Shown here one piece after another: positions 1 to 5,839 of a DNA stretch of 10,197 nt. The stretch spans positions 1-10,197 of the forward strand of contig JAEZHS010000606.1 in assembly GCA_023436825.1 (NCBI GenBank). Direction: 5' to 3'. Numbering within the stretch: the first letter of the stretch is position 1; the number at the start of each line of letters is the position of its first letter. The DNA is from Pseudomonadota bacterium (GTDB lineage Bacteria; Pseudomonadota; Alphaproteobacteria; Reyranellales; Reyranellaceae). Made by a program: the position numbers and the translations under genes. The notes below the pieces were generated by a model. That model saw only the letters and a list, made by a program, of their open reading frames with translations, was not told the DNA's origin and searched no databases.

Positions 1-607
1 AGAGCCAGTCCGGCGTCTTCTCGTTGAAGGCGCCGAGGATGCGCGGCTTGTCGGGATCGCCCGAATGGCGCTCCAGCAGCATCTCCGCCTCCTCGCGGCC
101 GTCGCGGCCGAAATAGGCGTGCAGCAGGTAGACCATGGCCCACAGATGCCGGCCTTCCTCGCAGTTGATCTGGAAGAGGTTACGCAGGTCGTAGAGCGAG
201 GGCGCCGTCTTGCCGAGAAGCCGCTGCTGCTCGACCGAGGCGGGCTCGGTGTCGCCCTGGGTCACGATCAGACGGCGTAGCGTCGAGCGCAGCTCGCCCG
301 GAACCTCCTGCCACACCGGCTTGCCCTTGTTGTCGCCGTAGGCGATCACGCGATTGGGGTCCTGGCCGGCGAGGAAGATGCCCCAGCGATAGTCCGGCAT
401 CTTCACGTAGCCGAAGTTGGCCCAGCCATTCGCTTCGGCCGAGATGGCGGTGCGCAGATAGACGTCGAAGTTCAACGTCCCGTCCGGCCCCATGTCCTTC
501 CACCAGTCGAGGAAGCGCGGCTGCCAGTTCTCCAGCGCGCGCTGCAGGCGGCGGTCGCTCGAGAGGTCGACGTTGTTGGGAATGCGCTGGGTATAGTCGA
601 TGGACAT
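1..607 (-). CDS. boxB: Benzoyl-CoA 2,3-epoxidase oxygenase subunit BoxB (partial, N-terminal 202 codons)
   Basis: BoxB is the diiron oxygenase component that, with the reductase BoxA, converts benzoyl-CoA to 2,3-epoxybenzoyl-CoA in the cytoplasmic aerobic box pathway. The gene runs off the left edge, so the C-terminal half is missing. The translation begins MSIDYTQRIPNNVDLSSDRR and is open throughout. Residues about 145-163 carry a CEEGRH segment of the E-x-x-H kind that supplies iron ligands (E150, H153), and E120 in a TEPASVEQQ context is a plausible further ligand. The second half of the diiron site lies outside the window. The ATG at 607-605 follows a GGGAG Shine-Dalgarno by six bases and sits only 11 bp after the boxC stop, so the two genes are almost certainly cotranscribed. 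Identification rests on recognising the family sequence plus the boxC neighbour; confidence is high. Confidence 0.93.
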   Translation of the reverse strand, partial: MSIDYTQRIPNNVDLSSDRRLQRALENWQPRFLDWWKDMGPDGTLNFDVYLRTAISAEANGWANFGYVKMPDYRWGIFLAGQDPNRVIAYGDNKGKPVWQEVPGELRSTLRRLIVTQGDTEPASVEQQRLLGKTAPSLYDLRNLFQINCEEGRHLWAMVYLLHAYFGRDGREEAEMLLERHSGDPDKPRILGAFNEKTPDWL

Positions 608-618
608 GTCGTGCTCCC

Positions 619-2292
619 TTAAGCGCGCTTGCGGTCGTACTTGGATTGCTTGCCCGTGCCGTAGAGCTTCAACGCGCCGTCGGGTCCGGTCGCGTTGGGC
701 CGCTGGAAGATCCAGTTCTGCCAGGCCGACAGACGGGCGAAGATCTTGGTCTCCATGGTCTCGGGCCCGGCGAAGCGCAAGTTGGCTTCCATGCCTATGA
801 GGCCGTCGGGCGAGAAGCCGGCACGTTCCTCGATGGCGAGACGCACCTCGTCCTCCCAGTCGATGTCGTCGGGCGTGAAGGTGACCAGGCCGAACTGGTC
901 GGCGGCTTCGGCGTCGATGGCCTCACCGATCTCGTCCTTGAGCTCGTCGAGCTTCTTGGGCTCGGCAAGGAAACGAGTCGCGAGGCGCGTCAGGCCGTTG
1001 CCCATGGGGTAGGGGCCGAAATTCATCGGCGTCAGGCGGATCGTGGCGGCTTCCTGGTTGGAGCCCTCGAAGGTCCCGTCCAGCATGTAGGAGCGGTCGG
1101 CCGCCAGTACGATCTCGAACAGGGTGCCGGTGAAGCAAGACCCCGGCCCGACCAGGGCGATCAGGCTGCGCGAGCTCACATCCAGCCGCTTCAGGGTGCG
1201 TTTCCAGTAGAGCACGACCTCGCGCACCAGCCAGTTCGACGCTTCTTTGGCGAGCAGCGCGTCATAGGCCTCGACCAGGTCGGCATCGCCCTGGCTCTGC
1301 AGGACCCAGGTACCGATCTCGGTTTCGTTCAGCCTGAGATGCATCATGGCGTCGTCGAGCTCGCGCGCCAGCGCCAGCGGCCAGAAGGCGGCGCCCTGGG
1401 CGTGAACGCCGGCGGCATCGGCCGGTGGCGCGGCGGACGGACCGTTTACGCGGAACTTTGCGGCGCGGCGCTCGCGGTCGATCTCGACCGTGAGATGGCT
1501 GTAGCGGATCGTGTCGCCCTCGATCGCGCGCTCGACGTCGGGCAGGGCGATGCCCTTGGCATCCTTGGGCCGGCTCGACTTTTTAGCGACCTCTTCGGCG
1601 ACCTTCTTCGTCTCGTCTGAAAGCTTGCTGGGCGGGATCAGCTTGTCGACTAGGCGCCAGTCGCGCGCCCGCCTGCCGCGCACGCCCTCGGCGGTGGTGC
1701 AGAAGAAGTCGGCGTGGTCGCGCCGCACCATCCGCTTGTCGACCAGGCGCGTCAGGCCGCCGGTGCCGGGCAGCACGGCGAGCAACGGCAGTTCGGGCAA
1801 GGACACGGCGCTCGATCCGTCGTCGGCCAGCAGGATCTGCTCGCAGGCCAGCGCCAGCTCGTAGCCGCCGCCGGCCGCGATGCCGTTGATGGAGCAGATA
1901 TAGGTCTGGCCAGAATGTTGGCTGGCGTCTTCGATGGCGAGCCGCGTCTCGTTGGTGAACTTGCAGAAGTTCACCTTGTGATCGTGGGAGGAGAGGCCAA
2001 GCATGTTGATGTTGGCGCCCGAGCAGAAGATGCGGTCGCGCTGAGAGCGGATGACGACGGCGCCGACCTCGGGATGCTCGAAGCGCAGGCGCTGCACGGC
2101 ATCCGCCAGCTCGATGTCGACGCCGAGATCGTAGGAATTGAGCTTCAGCTTGTAGCCGGGGCGCAGCCCGCCATCCTCGTTCACGTCCATGGTGAGGTAG
2201 GCCACGCCGCCCTCGGTGCTGAGCTTCCAATGGCGGTAGCGGTCGGGCGCGGTGCGGAAGTCGATGGGCGTATCGGGCTTGCCGTTTTCCAT
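619..2292 (-). CDS. boxC: Benzoyl-CoA-dihydrodiol lyase / 2,3-epoxybenzoyl-CoA dihydrolase BoxC
   Basis: BoxC hydrolyses and cleaves the ring of 2,3-epoxybenzoyl-CoA, giving 3,4-didehydroadipyl-CoA semialdehyde and formate, in the cytoplasm. The 557-residue length matches the family. It is a double crotonase-type protein. The first domain (about residues 30-220) shows the enoyl-CoA hydratase oxyanion-hole segments CSGANI (about 90-95) and NGIAAGGGYELALAC (about 136-150), then LPGTGGLTRLVDKR. The second, more divergent, domain (about 300-530) has GPGSCFTGTLFEIVLAADRS, followed by a TPMNFGPYPMGNGLTR stretch. The ATG at 2292 is preceded at eight bases by AGGGA. It is the first gene of the leftward box transcription unit, followed after 11 bp by boxB. 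The palindrome-containing intergenic region just upstream suggests control by the divergently encoded Rrf2 regulator. No frameshift or missing segment is seen. Confidence 0.95.
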   Translation of the reverse strand: MENGKPDTPIDFRTAPDRYRHWKLSTEGGVAYLTMDVNEDGGLRPGYKLKLNSYDLGVDIELADAVQRLRFEHPEVGAVVIRSQRDRIFCSGANINMLGLSSHDHKVNFCKFTNETRLAIEDASQHSGQTYICSINGIAAGGGYELALACEQILLADDGSSAVSLPELPLLAVLPGTGGLTRLVDKRMVRRDHADFFCTTAEGVRGRRARDWRLVDKLIPPSKLSDETKKVAEEVAKKSSRPKDAKGIALPDVERAIEGDTIRYSHLTVEIDRERRAAKFRVNGPSAAPPADAAGVHAQGAAFWPLALARELDDAMMHLRLNETEIGTWVLQSQGDADLVEAYDALLAKEASNWLVREVVLYWKRTLKRLDVSSRSLIALVGPGSCFTGTLFEIVLAADRSYMLDGTFEGSNQEAATIRLTPMNFGPYPMGNGLTRLATRFLAEPKKLDELKDEIGEAIDAEAADQFGLVTFTPDDIDWEDEVRLAIEERAGFSPDGLIGMEANLRFAGPETMETKIFARLSAWQNWIFQRPNATGPDGALKLYGTGKQSKYDRKRA

Positions 2293-2311
2293 GGGCGCGT
2301 TCCCTATTTGC

Positions 2312-2339
2312 GTAATTCGGTACTGAAATACCTATTTAC
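2312..2339. promoter_or_regulatory. Imperfect 28-bp palindrome in the box/GNAT divergent promoter region (candidate Rrf2 operator)
   Basis: The 82-bp gap between the divergent boxC and GNAT starts holds a dyad centred between 2325 and 2326. Outer arms are GTAA (2312-2315) and TTAC (2336-2339); inner arms are GGTA (2319-2322) and TACC (2329-2332). Ten of the 14 base pairs match. This spacing and size resemble operators of dimeric Rrf2-family regulators, and such a regulator is encoded nearby at 2820. The block CCTATTT also occurs twice, at 2303-2309 and 2331-2337. I see no convincing -35/-10 pair for either direction. Binding by the local regulator is inference. Confidence 0.5.
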
Positions 2340-2374
2340 TTTTCCCACCGCAAGCGCATTCTAGTCCCCGACAT

Positions 2375-2794
2375 ATGGTCGCGATCCGCCCCGCTCAAGC
2401 CTCTGATCTTCCTGCGATTTCGGCGCTGGACGCGCGGCTGACCGGCCTGGACAAGCCGGATTACTGGCGCGACATGCTGGCGCCCGAGCGCAATCTCCTG
2501 ATCGCCGAGAGTGAGGGCGGCAAGCTTCTGGGCTTCATCGCGGGCGAGGTCCGCGCCTGGGAGTTCGGCCAACCGGCGGCGGGCTGGGTATTTGCCATCC
2601 AGATCGAGCCCAAGCAGCGCGAGCACGGCGTGGCGAGTGCGTTGTTCGCGGCGCTGGTGACGCGCTTCCGCGAGAAGGGCGTGACACGCGTGCGCACCCT
2701 GGTCGACCGCAAGGACCATCTGATCCTGTCGTTCTTCCGGGCCCAGGGCATGGTGGCCGGGCCGTCGCTGCAGCTCGACATGGATCTCCAATGA
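2375..2794 (+). CDS. GNAT-family N-acetyltransferase (BadL-like candidate)
   Basis: This 139-residue single-domain protein has the GNAT (Gcn5-related N-acetyltransferase) fold signature. It starts with VAIRPAQASDLPAI, a typical beta1-alpha1 segment. Motif A spans about residues 72-100, with the acetyl-CoA pyrophosphate loop QREHGVA (R82-x-x-G85-x-A87). A late FFRAQGM segment (about 120-126) fits the family's C-terminal motif. Substrate cannot be read from the sequence. Context is informative: it faces boxC and lies 25 bp before an Rrf2 regulator. In Rhodopseudomonas palustris the GNAT BadL acetylates aminobenzoates, and the products relieve repression by the Rrf2 protein BadM. A similar role here is inference. 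The ATG is the only usual start after an in-frame TGA at 2324-2326, but no clear Shine-Dalgarno precedes it. An unrelated small-molecule or protein acetyltransferase remains possible. Confidence 0.87.
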   Translation: MVAIRPAQASDLPAISALDARLTGLDKPDYWRDMLAPERNLLIAESEGGKLLGFIAGEVRAWEFGQPAAGWVFAIQIEPKQREHGVASALFAALVTRFREKGVTRVRTLVDRKDHLILSFFRAQGMVAGPSLQLDMDLQ

Positions 2795-2811
2795 GGCGAG
2801 CTCCAATGAGG
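2786..2811. repeat. Short direct repeat CTCCAATGAGG, two copies with 15-bp period
   Basis: CTCCAATGAGG occurs at 2786-2796 and again at 2801-2811. The first copy contains the GNAT stop codon and the second supplies the GAGG ribosome-binding site for the Rrf2 gene. It looks like a small tandem duplication. Each copy also contains an ATG; the pair opens a ten-codon reading frame (2791-2823) that ends at the Rrf2 start. Any function in coupling translation is speculative. Confidence 0.6.
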
Positions 2812-2819
2812 TGGGGGGC

Positions 2820-3215
2820 GTGAAGCTCCAAACGGGCACCCGGCTCGGCCTCTATGCGGTGCTCGAGCTGGCACGCGATCCCGAGCGCACCCTGTCGGCC
2901 GCCGACCTGGCCGAGCGTTTCGGCGTGTCGACCCATCATCTGGCCAAGGTGCTGCGCACCCTGGCGACCGCCGGCCTGGTGCGCGGCGGCCGTGGCGCGG
3001 CCGGCGGCTATCGCTTCACCGGCAATCGCCGGCGCACGACCCTGATGGACATCGTCGCCCTGTTCGAACCCGCGCCCGGCCAGCGCGCCAAGGAGCCGGG
3101 AGAGGAGACCGACATCGGCACGGCCCTGCAGCGCGTGCTCCTGGAAATCGACGAGATCGCCGAAGCGACCTTGCGGTCCATCAGCCTGGAGACCATGCTG
3201 AAGCCGAGGCGGTGA
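2820..3215 (+). CDS. Rrf2-family transcriptional regulator (BadM-like candidate)
   Basis: This 131-residue protein is a winged-helix DNA-binding regulator of the Rrf2/BadM group. It opens with MKLQTGTRLGLYAVLELA, the usual first helix. The helix-turn-helix lies at about residues 26-54 (SAADLAERFGVSTHHLAKVL) and the wing at about 55-66 (RGGRGAAGGYRF). A long C-terminal dimerisation helix covers about 98-125. There is no cysteine anywhere, so an IscR- or NsrR-type iron-sulfur cluster is excluded and a small-molecule ligand is more likely. I chose the GTG at 2820 because it gives the canonical family N-terminus and has GAGG eight bases upstream; an in-frame GTG at 2811 would add three residues. 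It lies between a GNAT gene and a secreted-protein gene and opposite boxCB, so it probably represses the box operon. The aromatic-pathway role is inferred from context. Confidence 0.88.
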   Translation: MKLQTGTRLGLYAVLELARDPERTLSAADLAERFGVSTHHLAKVLRTLATAGLVRGGRGAAGGYRFTGNRRRTTLMDIVALFEPAPGQRAKEPGEETDIGTALQRVLLEIDEIAEATLRSISLETMLKPRR

Positions 3216-3877
3216 TGCGCACCCTCGTGCTCTCGATTGTGGCCGTGGCAAGCCTGCTGGCGCTGCCGGCGGGCGCACAGACGAGTTGCGCGCCGGGCGA
3301 CCGGCCGATCGACCCATACTACGAGAACGACACCCTCGCCGAGTGGCCGCAGGAGGCGCAGCGGTTCAAGAGCATTGCGGAGCTCGTATCGCGGCAACGC
3401 GATCGCCTGCGGCTGGCGCTCGACGGCGGCAGGTCGGTCGAGCTGGTCGACTGTCCTTACGGCGACGACGGCTACCACTTCCTCTACGAGCGCTACGACC
3501 AGGCCGGCCGCTTCTACGTCGTGCGCAAGTCGTCGCATGACGATTTCTCGTACACGCTGGTGTCGATGCCGACCGGCCGGCTGTTCACTGTCTATGGCGC
3601 ACCGGTGTGGACGTCGGAGAAGTCGAGGTTCCTTACCGTCGCCTGCTCGCTGCAGCCGGCGCGCGGCGCGCTCGTCATTCACGCAATGGATGGCGCGGAG
3701 CTGGCGAAGGAGGCGGAGTTCGACCTGCCGTGCGACACCGAAAGCTGCTCGGCGCGCTGGGATCATCAGTCGTGGATCTCGGTCACCTGCGCGCCGCGCG
3801 ACGGTAGCGGCAAGAAGGGCAAGGAGTTCGTGCTGATGCGCGGGACCAACGGCGCCTGGAACAGGTTCGGCCGGTGA
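3215..3877 (+). CDS. Secreted cysteine-containing protein of unknown function
   Basis: I do not recognise this family. The 220-residue product starts with MRTLVLSIVAVASLLALPAGA followed by QTSCAP, a clear Sec signal peptide with a likely cleavage near residue 21-23. The mature protein should therefore be periplasmic. It holds six cysteines (in SCAP, DCPY, ACSL, PCDT, SCSA and TCAP contexts), an even number compatible with three disulfides. Many aromatic residues and alternating hydrophobic stretches suggest a mostly beta structure. The ATG at 3215 overlaps the last base of the Rrf2 stop codon and has GAGG five bases upstream; a GTG one codon earlier is possible but less likely. It is translationally coupled to the regulator. 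Whether it belongs to aromatic metabolism or merely shares the operon cannot be told. Confidence 0.78.
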   Translation: MRTLVLSIVAVASLLALPAGAQTSCAPGDRPIDPYYENDTLAEWPQEAQRFKSIAELVSRQRDRLRLALDGGRSVELVDCPYGDDGYHFLYERYDQAGRFYVVRKSSHDDFSYTLVSMPTGRLFTVYGAPVWTSEKSRFLTVACSLQPARGALVIHAMDGAELAKEAEFDLPCDTESCSARWDHQSWISVTCAPRDGSGKKGKEFVLMRGTNGAWNRFGR

Positions 3878-3893
3878 CAACTGCGGCGGCATT

Positions 3894-4328
3894 CTACCCG
3901 GGGGCACTCCAAGGGTCGATGAGGTCGATGCCGAGGCCGTGGAAATCGCCAACGTTGCGCGTGGCAATGGAGCATTCGTTGGCAGCAGCTATACCGGCGA
4001 TCTGCAGATCGGCGAGCTTGATGGAGACTTGATGCAGCGGTGAGCCGCCGCTCCTGGCAAGCGCGAACAAGCTCGCCGCGGCCCGTGCCGCCGTCTGATC
4101 AAAGGGAAGAATACGCGGCCCGAATCTTTCAATTGCGAGCGAAACGGCACCATGGAGTCGCTCGCGGCGGCGTCTGGTGGGTAGGGACTGAACGCCGATC
4201 TCAAGCTCGAGAATGGTGATCGTCGAGATAGCGCAAGCGTCGAAATGGGCGTCCAACCAAGCCAGCACCGAGGCAGCAGGGCGAGGTCTCAGCGGTTCGG
4301 ACACCACGTTGGTGTCGAGCAGGATCAC
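3894..4328 (-). CDS. vapC: VapC-type PIN-domain ribonuclease toxin (FitB-like)
   Basis: This is the toxin of a type II toxin-antitoxin pair, a Mg-dependent PIN-domain endoribonuclease that blocks translation when freed from its antitoxin. The 144-residue protein keeps the acidic site: D5 in LLDTNVVSE, E41 in the E-L-x-x-G segment, D107 in KLADLQIAGIA, and D128 in the TRNVGDF motif near the C-terminus. The start is a GTG six bases after the antitoxin stop, so translation is probably coupled to it. Its stop is 16 bp from the end of the convergent secreted-protein gene, with no obvious terminator between them. Nothing suggests inactivation. The FitB/VapC subgroup is suggested by the partner's FitA-like N-terminus. 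Its RNA target is unknown. Confidence 0.92.
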   Translation of the reverse strand: MILLDTNVVSEPLRPRPAASVLAWLDAHFDACAISTITILELEIGVQSLPTRRRRERLHGAVSLAIERFGPRILPFDQTAARAAASLFALARSGGSPLHQVSIKLADLQIAGIAAANECSIATRNVGDFHGLGIDLIDPWSAPG

Positions 4329-4334
4329 GCTTGA

Positions 4335-4592
4335 TCACTCGAAGTCGACGCGTCGTGGCGGCGCGGAGCGAACCTTGGCGAGGATCTTGGACAAATCGGC
4401 GCCAGGACGGCTGATGGATGCGAGCCACGTGCCGAACCCGGCCTTTTCCTGCGTCGCCGGCCTGTCTTCCCGAGCGATGTTTTCGAGGGTTTCCCTCAGT
4501 TCAGCCTCCAGGCTGCGGCCGTGGCGCTTGGCGCGCCGCCGCAGGCGTTCTTTCGCCTGGGCGCTCACGTTTCGGATCAGGATATCCGGCAT
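4335..4592 (-). CDS. vapB: VapB/FitA-like ribbon-helix-helix antitoxin
   Basis: The 85-residue antitoxin begins MPDILIRNVSAQAKERLRRR, the FitA-like form of the ribbon-helix-helix domain. Residues about 3-8 form the DNA-contacting strand and about 10-42 the two helices (AKERLRRRAKRHGRSLEAEL). The tail (about 45-85) is polar, with a GFGTWL segment that probably wraps into the VapC active site. It neutralises the toxin and, with it, represses its own promoter. The ATG has GAGG six bases upstream. It is the first gene of the pair and is followed by vapC after six bases. The perfect palindrome just upstream is the expected operator. Confidence 0.91.
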   Translation of the reverse strand: MPDILIRNVSAQAKERLRRRAKRHGRSLEAELRETLENIAREDRPATQEKAGFGTWLASISRPGADLSKILAKVRSAPPRRVDFE

Positions 4593-4601
4593 TTCGATCC
4601 T

Positions 4602-4625
4602 CGATTGATATCATGATATCAATCG
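4602..4625. promoter_or_regulatory. Perfect 24-bp palindrome, likely VapBC operator
   Basis: The left half CGATTGATATCA (4602-4613) is followed directly by its exact reverse complement TGATATCAATCG (4614-4625). Each half contains the 8-bp palindrome TGATATCA, so the site is two abutting dyads, a common layout for ribbon-helix-helix dimers of dimers. It lies ten bases upstream of the antitoxin start and covers the -10 box of the module's promoter. Operator function is inferred from position, symmetry and the family's known autoregulation. Confidence 0.82.
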
Positions 4626-4641
4626 GTGACGGATCGGTCAA
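4613..4641 (-). promoter_or_regulatory. Sigma70-type promoter for vapBC
   Basis: Reading leftward, TTGACC (4641-4636) and TATCAT (4618-4613) are separated by exactly 17 bases; each differs from consensus at one position. The -35 box abuts the stop codon of the acyl-CoA dehydrogenase-like gene. The predicted transcript would start near 4606, about 14 bases before the antitoxin ATG. The -10 box is inside the 24-bp palindrome, so bound antitoxin-toxin complex would occlude RNA polymerase. Confidence 0.72.
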
Positions 4642-5835
4642 TCAGGCCTTCGCCCAGCCGTCGCGTGTCTGCGGCAGCTTCTTCTTCAGCAGCGCGCCGG
4701 CGACGACGTTGCGCAGCACTTCCGCCGTGCCGCCGCCGATGGTGAACATGCGCACGTCGCGCGCCATGCGCTCCAGAGGCAGTTCGCGCGAATAGCCGCG
4801 GGCGCCGAAGAACTGCAGGGCGTCGTTCACGACCTGGATGGCGCTTTCCGAGGTGAAGACCTTGGCCTGCGCGGCCAGCAGCATGTCGGGGAAGCCGCCT
4901 TCGCCCGAGCGGGCGGCGTCGTAGACCAGCGCCTGCGCCGCCCTGAGCTTGATCGACATGTCGGCGAGCTTCCATTGCAGGCCCTGGAACTCGTTGATCG
5001 GCCGGCCGAACTGATGGCGCTTCTCCGACCAGTCGAGTGCCAGCTGATAGGCGCCCTCGGCAATGCCGAGCGCGACGGTGGCGGCGCCCACGCGCTGGCT
5101 GTTGTAGGCATTCATCAGGTCGGCAAAGCCCTTCTTCAGGCCGCGCGGCGGGATTACCAGCGCCGAGGGCGGCAGCTCCATCTCCTCGAAGTCGATGACC
5201 GCCTCGGGAATGCCGCGCAGGCCCATCGTCGGCTCGCGCTTGGTGATTTTTAGCCCGGCGGTCTCGTCCCGGATGGCCAGGAAGCCTCCGATGCCTTCCT
5301 CGTTGCCTTTCTCGTCGTAGACCTTGGCGAAGATCAGATGCAGGCGGGAAACGCCGCCGCCGGTGATCCAGTGCTTGCGGCCGTTCACGACGTAGCGGTT
5401 GCCCTTCTTGTCGGCGCGCGTGGTCATGCCGTTGGCGTCGGAGCCGGCCTCGGGCTCGGTGATGCAGATAGCGGGCTTGTCGCCTGCCAGCACCATGTCG
5501 GCTGCGAGCTTCTTCTGCTCCTCCGAGCCGTAGGCCATCACCGCGCTGATTGCGCCCATGTTGGTCTCGACGGCGATGCGGCCGGTGACCGAGCAGGCCG
5601 CGGACAGCGCCTCGATGACCAGCACGGCGTCGAGCCAGTTCCTGCCCTGGCCGCCATACTGCTGCGGGATGGTCATGCCCAGGAGCTTGGCGTCCTTCAG
5701 GAGCTCGACATTGTCCCAGGGATACTGCTCGGTGCGATCGACCTCGGCGGCGCGCCTGGCCACCGGTCCCGCCGCCAGCTCGCGCACGCGCGCCTGCAGC
5801 TTCAGTTGATCGGGGGACAATCCAGACGCGTTCAT
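4642..5835 (-). CDS. Acyl-CoA dehydrogenase-family flavoprotein, possible 3-sulfinopropanoyl-CoA desulfinase
   Basis: The 397-residue protein has the full acyl-CoA dehydrogenase fold: N-terminal helical domain (about 5-120), beta domain with the FAD/substrate segment CITEPEAGSDANG (124-136) and WITGG (156-160), and C-terminal helical domain (about 235-385) with RHQFGRPI and QFFGARGYSRELPLER. The usual catalytic glutamate is absent from both known positions. The IYEGT-type site reads TIGGGT (G in place of E, about 367), and the alternative E-R position reads NSQR (Q247). Desulfinase Acd of Advenella mimigardefordensis likewise uses Gln, together with an Arg near residue 84; R86 is present here in TGRIAVETN. 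This suggests desulfination of 3-sulfinopropanoyl-CoA rather than dehydrogenation, as an inference. ATG 5835 has AAGGA seven bases upstream and begins four bases after the preceding cyclase stop, so the gene is the third of an operon. An upstream in-frame extension to 5940 overlaps the cyclase and is unlikely. Confidence 0.85.
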   Translation of the reverse strand: MNASGLSPDQLKLQARVRELAAGPVARRAAEVDRTEQYPWDNVELLKDAKLLGMTIPQQYGGQGRNWLDAVLVIEALSAACSVTGRIAVETNMGAISAVMAYGSEEQKKLAADMVLAGDKPAICITEPEAGSDANGMTTRADKKGNRYVVNGRKHWITGGGVSRLHLIFAKVYDEKGNEEGIGGFLAIRDETAGLKITKREPTMGLRGIPEAVIDFEEMELPPSALVIPPRGLKKGFADLMNAYNSQRVGAATVALGIAEGAYQLALDWSEKRHQFGRPINEFQGLQWKLADMSIKLRAAQALVYDAARSGEGGFPDMLLAAQAKVFTSESAIQVVNDALQFFGARGYSRELPLERMARDVRMFTIGGGTAEVLRNVVAGALLKKKLPQTRDGWAKA

Positions 5836-5839
5836 CACT

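Noticed and set aside
646..1620. A 324-codon + strand frame antisense to boxC
   Set aside because: It is a shadow of the strongly supported boxC gene, with low-complexity composition and no family resemblance.
1714..2364. A 216-codon + strand frame overlapping the boxC 5' end and the divergent promoter region
   Set aside because: It would run through the intergenic palindrome and antisense to conserved crotonase motifs, and the product has no recognisable features.
2535..3317. A 260-codon - strand frame across the GNAT and Rrf2 genes
   Set aside because: It is antisense to two genes with clear domains and good starts; the translation is Arg/Pro/Gly-rich.
3894..4641. The toxin-antitoxin module considered as part of a larger mobile island
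   Set aside because: No integrase, direct repeats or tRNA boundary is visible, and it is packed tightly between neighbouring genes with similar base composition.
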